From positions 1,488,001-1,552,000 of the forward strand of contig NZ_CP029191.1 of assembly GCF_008642335.1 (NCBI RefSeq): 64,000 bases of DNA. The letters run 5' to 3'. How positions within the stretch are numbered: the first letter of the stretch is position 1; each line of letters opens with the position of its first letter. The position numbers and the translations under genes were made by a program. This document shows, in pieces, positions 59,453 through 64,000 of the stretch. Source of the stretch: Streptomyces venezuelae (GTDB lineage: Bacteria > Actinomycetota > Actinomycetes > Streptomycetales > Streptomycetaceae). Under the pieces are notes generated by a model. It was not told where the DNA came from. It did no database searches and saw only the letters and a list, made by a program, of their open reading frames with translations.

Positions 59453-60601
59453 TCACAGCTCCACGTGGTGGATCCCGCCCGTCCGCGTCACGGGGGCAAG
59501 GGATTCCGGCGCCGTGGTGCGTCCGCCCTCATAGCCCACGGCTTCTCCGTCGGACTGCCAGTGCACGAGGAACCGCTCGCCCGCGCGCCAGGCGGCCAGG
59601 CCCGCCCTGCAGTACGCCACCATGTCGTGCGGCAGCGCGGACAGGGGATGCCAGACGAGCTCGGCGCACTTGTCCGGCTCGGCGTTCACCGGTTCGCCGC
59701 CCGCGCCGTGCTCCGCCGAGAAGAACCAGCCGGTGCGCGGCGCCCCGCCGGGGCCGCGGTGCTGGACGACCGCCTCCATGCGCAGGTCGGCGGGGTCGAG
59801 GTCGAGCCCGATCTCCTCGCGCGCCTCCCGGATCATGGCCGCGCGGACGTCCTCGCCGTCCTCCACATGGCCGGAGGGCAGGTGCAGGAGGCCGTCCCCG
59901 TACCCCGTACCGGCGCGGCGGGCGAGCAGCACGTCGGCGCCGCGGCGCAGGATCAGGTGGACGTCGACGACCTCGGTGTGCCGGGCCGGGGCGTCCGGCA
60001 CCACGCCCACCAGCGCGTACCGCTCGTCGTCGACGCGTCTGCCCCACAGCCGGGCGTCCCCCGAGAGCCGCTCGGAGTGGATCCGGGCGACGAGCGGGGT
60101 GAGGGCTTCGACCAGGCGGGACAGGGGAAGCCCGGACGGGCTCACGGTCCCCCACACGCCCTCGACGAGGATCAGTCGCCCGCCGGGCCGCAGCAGGCCG
60201 CGCCAGTGCCGCAGGGTCGCCTCGGGGTCCGGGAAGGTCCACAGGACGTGGCGGGCCAGCACGACGTCGAACCGCCGTCCCTGGACGGGCGGCCGGTCCG
60301 CGTCGCCGACCAGCACCTCGGCGTCCCGGCCCGCCAGCTTCTCGCGGGCGAGGTCCACCATGTCCGGCGACAGGTCGACGCCCGTGATCCGGTGCCCCTC
60401 CTCGGCGGCGAGCAGGGCGAGGCTGCCGGTGCCGCAGCCCAGGTCGAGGACGTCGCCGGGGGTGTCCGGCAGCCAGTCCCGCAGCCGGTCCGCCCAGGCC
60501 GCGCGCACCGTGTCGTCGCGCAGACCGTGGTCCGGTTCGTCGTCGAAGGTGGCCGCCGCGGCATCCCAATCGATGGGCCCCGGCACCTCGTTGCTCGTCA
60601 T
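59453..60601 (-). CDS. Bifunctional SAM methyltransferase / NUDIX hydrolase
   Basis: A 382-residue fusion. Residues about 10-200 are a class I methyltransferase (VLDLGCGTG at 51-59, then GDADRPP and the LRPGGRLILVEG motif). Residues about 205-350 are a NUDIX domain with the full box GHVEDGEDVRAAMIREAREE from 244 (ending at IGL 266). The last dozen residues, TRTGGIHHVEL, are not NUDIX but the first strand of a VOC domain that continues in frame after the TGA. So the ancestral frame may have been a three-domain protein. ATG 60601 is the start. Confidence 0.9.
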   Translation of the reverse strand: MTSNEVPGPIDWDAAAATFDDEPDHGLRDDTVRAAWADRLRDWLPDTPGDVLDLGCGTGSLALLAAEEGHRITGVDLSPDMVDLAREKLAGRDAEVLVGDADRPPVQGRRFDVVLARHVLWTFPDPEATLRHWRGLLRPGGRLILVEGVWGTVSPSGLPLSRLVEALTPLVARIHSERLSGDARLWGRRVDDERYALVGVVPDAPARHTEVVDVHLILRRGADVLLARRAGTGYGDGLLHLPSGHVEDGEDVRAAMIREAREEIGLDLDPADLRMEAVVQHRGPGGAPRTGWFFSAEHGAGGEPVNAEPDKCAELVWHPLSALPHDMVAYCRAGLAAWRAGERFLVHWQSDGEAVGYEGGRTTAPESLAPVTRTGGIHHVEL

Positions 60602-60723
60602 GCCCCGATGGTCGCAGCTGCCACTGACATTCGGCCCTCGATCAGAAAGCGGGCGCCAAGAGGTCTACGACAGGCCTTGGATGGACATCGGTAAGTCAGG
60701 AAGCAGAAGGCAGGGAGGCCGCG

Positions 60724-60864
60724 ATGCGCCGAGTGACCACGCACAAACCCGCCGCCAAGACCGTCAGCCGTCAGGTGCGGGAGCGTCAGGAGGCGGAGTC
60801 CCGGCCGCAGGAGAGGCCCGAGGTCCGCAAGGACGTCCAGCGGACGTGGTGGCCGGACGGCTGA
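60724..60864 (+). CDS. Small charged protein, 46 residues
   Basis: An ORF starting MRRVTTHKPAAKTVSRQ and ending RTWWPDG, rich in Arg, Gln, Glu and Lys. A good ribosome site AGGGAGG lies 5 bases before ATG 60724, and codon use follows the genome's GC3 bias. No membrane segment. It sits between the divergent methyltransferase gene and the convergent GNAT gene. It may be a small regulatory or RNA-binding protein; I do not recognise it. Confidence 0.6.
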   Translation: MRRVTTHKPAAKTVSRQVRERQEAESRPQERPEVRKDVQRTWWPDG

Positions 60865-60903
60865 GATGCCGCGGGTGCCGCCCGGTCGTCGCGGCCGCGC
60901 CGG

Positions 60904-61377
60904 TCAGCGGTCCCGGAGGCGCTTGCGGTAGTGGACGCGGTCGTACGGGCCGTCCACGCGTCGCTCGACGACCTCGTACCCGTACCGTTCGTAGATCTTC
61001 TGGTTCTCCCACATGAGCGCGTTGGTGTAGAGCCGGATCTCGGGAAGGCCCAGCTCGCGCGCGTGGGCTTCGACGAAGGAGAGCAGACGGCGGCCCACCC
61101 CCTGCCCCGCGGCATCGGGGTGGACCGCGATCGATTCCAGGAGGAGGCGTCCTTCGTAGGGGCGCGGGACGAGCACCAGGAGCCCCACCACGGGGTCCCC
61201 GGTGACGTACACGAAACCCGCCGCCACATCGGCCGCGTGGTCGGCCTCCATCGGGCGGGGGACGAGCCCGATGCGTTCGATGTAGTGGTGGTAGGCCGCG
61301 TCGGTGACCGCCCGCACGGCGGGCACGTCGGCGGCGGTGGCGAGGCGGATGTCCGTGGGGCCCTCGGTGGTGGTCAT
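60904..61377 (-). CDS. GNAT N-acetyltransferase coupled to the tct operon
   Basis: A 157-residue single GNAT domain: [25 protein letters not shown] (CoA motif), then [28 protein letters not shown] 61377 overlaps the tctA stop by four bases (ATGA), so it is translated with the transporter. It may acetylate the imported acid's downstream product or the transporter's regulator; nothing in the sequence decides. Confidence 0.92.
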   Translation of the reverse strand: MTTTEGPTDIRLATAADVPAVRAVTDAAYHHYIERIGLVPRPMEADHAADVAAGFVYVTGDPVVGLLVLVPRPYEGRLLLESIAVHPDAAGQGVGRRLLSFVEAHARELGLPEIRLYTNALMWENQKIYERYGYEVVERRVDGPYDRVHYRKRLRDR

Positions 61378-62879
61378 GCCTCTACGTCTACGGCACGGCG
61401 TCGCGCCCGCACCACCGCCTTCTTCAACAAGGGCCAGGCCACGATCAGGACGATGAGGCCATAGACCGTGACGGAGAACGGCGTGAGGAGGCCGCCGGCG
61501 TCTCCGTCGCTGATCTGCAGGGCGCGGCGCAGCTGTTGCTCGGCGTTCGGGCCGAGGATGACGCCGATGACGGCGGGCAGCACCGGCAGTCCGTAGCGCC
61601 GCATGCCGAAGCCGATGAGGCCGATGACGAGGAGGACGACGAGGTCGAGCGCCTCGCCGCCGACCGCGTAGGCGCCGACGGCCGCGAAGAAGAGGATGCC
61701 CGCGTAGAGGTAGGGGCGCGGGATGCGCAGGAGCTTCGCCCAGACCGGGGCGAGCGGCAGGTTGAGGGCCAGCAGGAGCATCATGCCGACGAACAGGGAG
61801 GCGATGAGGCCCCAGACGAGGTCCGCCTCGCGTTCGAAGAGGAGCGGGCCCGGCTGGATGCCGTACTGCTGGAACGCGGCGAGCATCACGGCGGCGACGG
61901 CGGTCGTGGGCAGGCCGAGCGTGAGCATGGAGACGAGGGTGCCCGCCGCCGACGCGGAGGCCGCCGACTCCGGGCCCGCGACGCCCTCGATGGCGCCCTT
62001 GCCCCACTCGTCCTTGTGCTTCGACAGCCGCTTCTCCGTCACGTACGACAGGAACGTCGGGATCTCCGCGCCGCCCGCCGGGATCGCGCCGAACGGGAAG
62101 CCGATGAGGGGGCCGCGCAGCCAGGACTTCCAGGTGCGCTTCACGTCGTCCCCGCCGAGCCAGGGGCGCCCGACGGGGATCGCCTGTCCGCTGGTGCGGC
62201 GCAGGTGGGCGGCGACCCACAGGGCCTCACCGATGGCGAAGAGGCCCACCGCGACGATGACGACGTCGATGCCGTCGGCGAGTTGGAGCGAGCCGAAGGT
62301 GAGCCGCTGCTGGCCCGTCATCTGGTCGAGGCCGACCAGGCCGATGGTCAGGCCGATGAGGAGCGAGGCGAGGCCGCGGATGCGGGACGAGCCCAGCACG
62401 GAGGTGACGGCGATGAACGCGAGCACCATGATGGCGAAGTAGTCGGGCGCGCCGATGTCGACGGCGAGGTCGGCGACGGTGGGGGCGAGCGCGACCAGGA
62501 GCAGCGTGCCGATCATGCCGCCGGCGAAGTGCCCGATGGCGGCGGCCGCGAGGGCCTGCGCCCCACGCCCCGCCTTGGCCATCGGGTGGCCTTCCATGGC
62601 GGCGACGACGGCGGCGCTCTCGCCGGGCGTATTGAGCAGGATGGAGGTCGTCGAGCCGCCGAACATCGCGCCGTAGTAGATGCCGGCGAACATGATGAAG
62701 GCGCCGGTCGGTTCGAGTCCGTACGTCACGGGGAGCAGCAGGGCGACGGCCATGGCGGGCCCGATGCCGGGAAGCACGCCGATCGCGGTGCCGAGGAGCA
62801 CGCCGACGGCGGCCCACAGGAGGTTGATGGGGGTCAGGGCCGTGCCGAAGCCGTCCATGAGGGAGGTGAAGGCGTCCAT
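61374..62879 (-). CDS. tctA: Tripartite tricarboxylate transporter permease, large subunit
   Basis: A 501-residue protein with about twelve hydrophobic segments. [23 protein letters not shown] near the N-terminus and the internal repeat with [26 protein letters not shown] are TctA signatures. It forms the channel of the TTT system. One base separates it from tctB; the GNAT gene follows with overlap. Confidence 0.95.
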   Translation of the reverse strand: MDAFTSLMDGFGTALTPINLLWAAVGVLLGTAIGVLPGIGPAMAVALLLPVTYGLEPTGAFIMFAGIYYGAMFGGSTTSILLNTPGESAAVVAAMEGHPMAKAGRGAQALAAAAIGHFAGGMIGTLLLVALAPTVADLAVDIGAPDYFAIMVLAFIAVTSVLGSSRIRGLASLLIGLTIGLVGLDQMTGQQRLTFGSLQLADGIDVVIVAVGLFAIGEALWVAAHLRRTSGQAIPVGRPWLGGDDVKRTWKSWLRGPLIGFPFGAIPAGGAEIPTFLSYVTEKRLSKHKDEWGKGAIEGVAGPESAASASAAGTLVSMLTLGLPTTAVAAVMLAAFQQYGIQPGPLLFEREADLVWGLIASLFVGMMLLLALNLPLAPVWAKLLRIPRPYLYAGILFFAAVGAYAVGGEALDLVVLLVIGLIGFGMRRYGLPVLPAVIGVILGPNAEQQLRRALQISDGDAGGLLTPFSVTVYGLIVLIVAWPLLKKAVVRARRRAVDVEA

Positions 62880-62880
62880 G

Positions 62881-63429
62881 TCACAGCACTCCCATCAGGG
62901 GGCCGCCCGGCAGGGGCACGCCGAGCAGGTTGTTGAAGACTTCGTACGTGACGACGGACAGCCCGGCGGCGATGAGCGGGTCGCGGTCGAGGTGGCGGCT
63001 GCCGAGGGCGTAGGCCGCGCCCCAGAAGAGCAGCGCCCCGGCGATGGGGAAGCCGGCCGGTTCGATGAGGACGGCGGCGGCGAGGAAGACACCGGCGAGC
63101 AGCAGTACGGTGCGCCAGTCGGCGGGTTCGGACAGGTCGACGTCCTCGCCGCCCTCGGCCTCGCCGCGCCCGCCGCGCAGCACGTCGACGGCGAGCAGCA
63201 GCGCGACGACGAGCAGCCCGGCCCCGACCACGATCGGCACGGTCTTCGGGCCGATGGGGCCGCGCTGGGCGATCTCGACGTCCATGGTGAGGGCGTCGGT
63301 GAGGACGAGGGTGCCGAGCGCGAGGAGCAGGACGCACACGCCGAGTTCGGAGTGTTCGCGCAGCCAGGCGCGGCGGCCGCGCGGCGCGTCGGGGCTGTCG
63401 GGGCGGTCGGGAACTTCGGTCGTGGTCAC
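62881..63429 (-). CDS. tctB: Tripartite tricarboxylate transporter, small permease subunit
   Basis: A 182-residue protein with four hydrophobic segments ([67 protein letters not shown]). GTG 63429 overlaps the tctC stop by four bases. Small TctB subunits diverge strongly; position between tctC and tctA makes the call secure. Confidence 0.9.
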   Translation of the reverse strand: MTTTEVPDRPDSPDAPRGRRAWLREHSELGVCVLLLALGTLVLTDALTMDVEIAQRGPIGPKTVPIVVGAGLLVVALLLAVDVLRGGRGEAEGGEDVDLSEPADWRTVLLLAGVFLAAAVLIEPAGFPIAGALLFWGAAYALGSRHLDRDPLIAAGLSVVTYEVFNNLLGVPLPGGPLMGVL

Positions 63430-64000
63430 AGTCCCAGCTCCTTCAGTACGGAGACGACGCGCTGGTCCTGGGCTTTCAGGAAGTCGCCGAAGTCGTCGCC
63501 GGTCAGGAAGGCGTCGTCCCATCCGTTCTTCTTCAGGGACTCCCGCCACTCCTTGGAGGCGTGCAGTTTCCTGACGAGCCCGGTGAGCTTCTTGCGCTCG
63601 GCGTCGCTGAGGCCCGGCGGGGCGACGATGCCGCGCCAGTTGGTGAAGTCCACGTCGTAGCCGGACTCCTTGAGGGTGGGGCCGTCCAGGCCCTTGACCC
63701 GCGCGGGCCCGGTGACGGCGAGCAGCCGGAGCTCCCCCGACTTGATCTGGTCCAGGTACTCACCGACCCCCGAGACCCCGAAGGCGACCTTGCTCCCGAG
63801 GATGGAGGCGAGAAGTTCACCACCCCCGTCGAAGGGGACGTAGTTGACCTTTTTCGGGTCGATGCCGGCGGCGCGGGCCATGAGCATCGGTGCGAGGTGG
63901 TCGGGCCCACCGGGCGAGGACCCCCCACCTACGGGCACCTTCCCCGGATCCTCCTTCCAGGCGTCGACGAGCTGCTTGATGGTCTTGTACGGGGAGTTCT
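63426..64000 (-). CDS. tctC: Tripartite tricarboxylate transporter substrate-binding protein (partial)
   Basis: The last 190 or so codons of a TctC/BUG-type periplasmic-style binding protein; the gene continues past the window end. Visible: PVGGGSSPGGPDHLAPMLMARAAGIDP, NYVPFDGGGELLASILG and GIVAPPGLSDAERKKL, all family motifs. The signal peptide and ligand-contact N-lobe are outside the window. First gene of tctC-tctB-tctA-GNAT. Substrate is a carboxylate such as citrate or a related acid. Confidence 0.93.
   Translation of the reverse strand, partial: NSPYKTIKQLVDAWKEDPGKVPVGGGSSPGGPDHLAPMLMARAAGIDPKKVNYVPFDGGGELLASILGSKVAFGVSGVGEYLDQIKSGELRLLAVTGPARVKGLDGPTLKESGYDVDFTNWRGIVAPPGLSDAERKKLTGLVRKLHASKEWRESLKKNGWDDAFLTGDDFGDFLKAQDQRVVSVLKELGL

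Noticed and set aside
59453..59455. TGA read as selenocysteine or tryptophan
   Set aside because: TGA is the common stop in this window, no SECIS-like hairpin is seen just downstream, and the expected residue there is Trp by family comparison, so a nonsense change is simpler.

Overview
The window is 64 kb of very GC-rich chromosomal DNA. Its codon use, GTG/TTG starts, 4-base start/stop overlaps, many TetR regulators, a SoxR, an ECF sigma factor, a urea transporter and large secreted hydrolases all point to a Streptomyces or a close relative. Nothing looks like a prophage, plasmid, insertion sequence, rRNA, tRNA or CRISPR array. The genes are dense, with about 56 coding units including one decayed gene and one gene split by a stop codon, and they fall into small functional blocks.

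Layout. 0-6 kb: a His-rich small protein, then acyl-CoA genes (an APH-like kinase and an ACAD10/11-type dehydrogenase on +; SDR, acyl-CoA ligase and TetR on -) that share a TetR-type operator. 6-13 kb: two alpha/beta hydrolases, a secreted penicillin-acylase family protein, two unknown genes and soxR. 13-21 kb: a second acyl-CoA/aldehyde block (MaoC, ACAD, Zn alcohol dehydrogenase, aldehyde dehydrogenase) with three TetR genes, two shared operator families, a decayed DHFR-family gene and a urea transporter. 21-26.5 kb: sulfotransferase, secreted subtilisin, MFS exporter and citrate transporter. 26.6-33.6 kb: a candidate conflict/immune operon made of a serine hydrolase overlapping a 1807-residue caspase-STAND NTPase-WD40 protein, preceded by a TetR gene. 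33.7-37.6 kb: homogentisate dioxygenase, a GntR/UTRA regulator, a solitary domain resembling the C-terminus of Type ISP restriction enzymes, and a small conserved protein. 38-43.3 kb: an ECF (SigK-like) sigma gene divergent from DUF4331, TPR and NicO metal-transporter genes, with two matching divergent promoters between them. 43.3-46 kb: a membrane Ser/Thr kinase and a secreted SGNH lipase. 46-56 kb: a cell-surface polysaccharide cluster (CelD-like acyltransferase, two GT2 glycosyltransferases, polysaccharide deacetylase, flippase fusion, GH39-like hydrolase). 56-61.4 kb: AAA ATPase, GntR, GNAT, DUF402, and a methyltransferase-NUDIX gene whose frame runs into a VOC domain but is cut by TGA. 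61.4-64 kb: a tripartite tricarboxylate transporter operon (tctC-tctB-tctA plus GNAT), cut by the window end.

How they work together. The left third looks like scattered acyl-CoA and aldehyde catabolism, with each TetR apparently controlling two sites through a shared palindrome. The 38-43 kb block looks like one sigma-controlled regulon around metal handling. The 46-56 kb block builds and exports a surface glycan. The hydrolase plus caspase-STAND-WD40 pair is the strongest candidate for an uncharacterised system. All functional statements rest on reading the sequence and on family knowledge; no database search was run.
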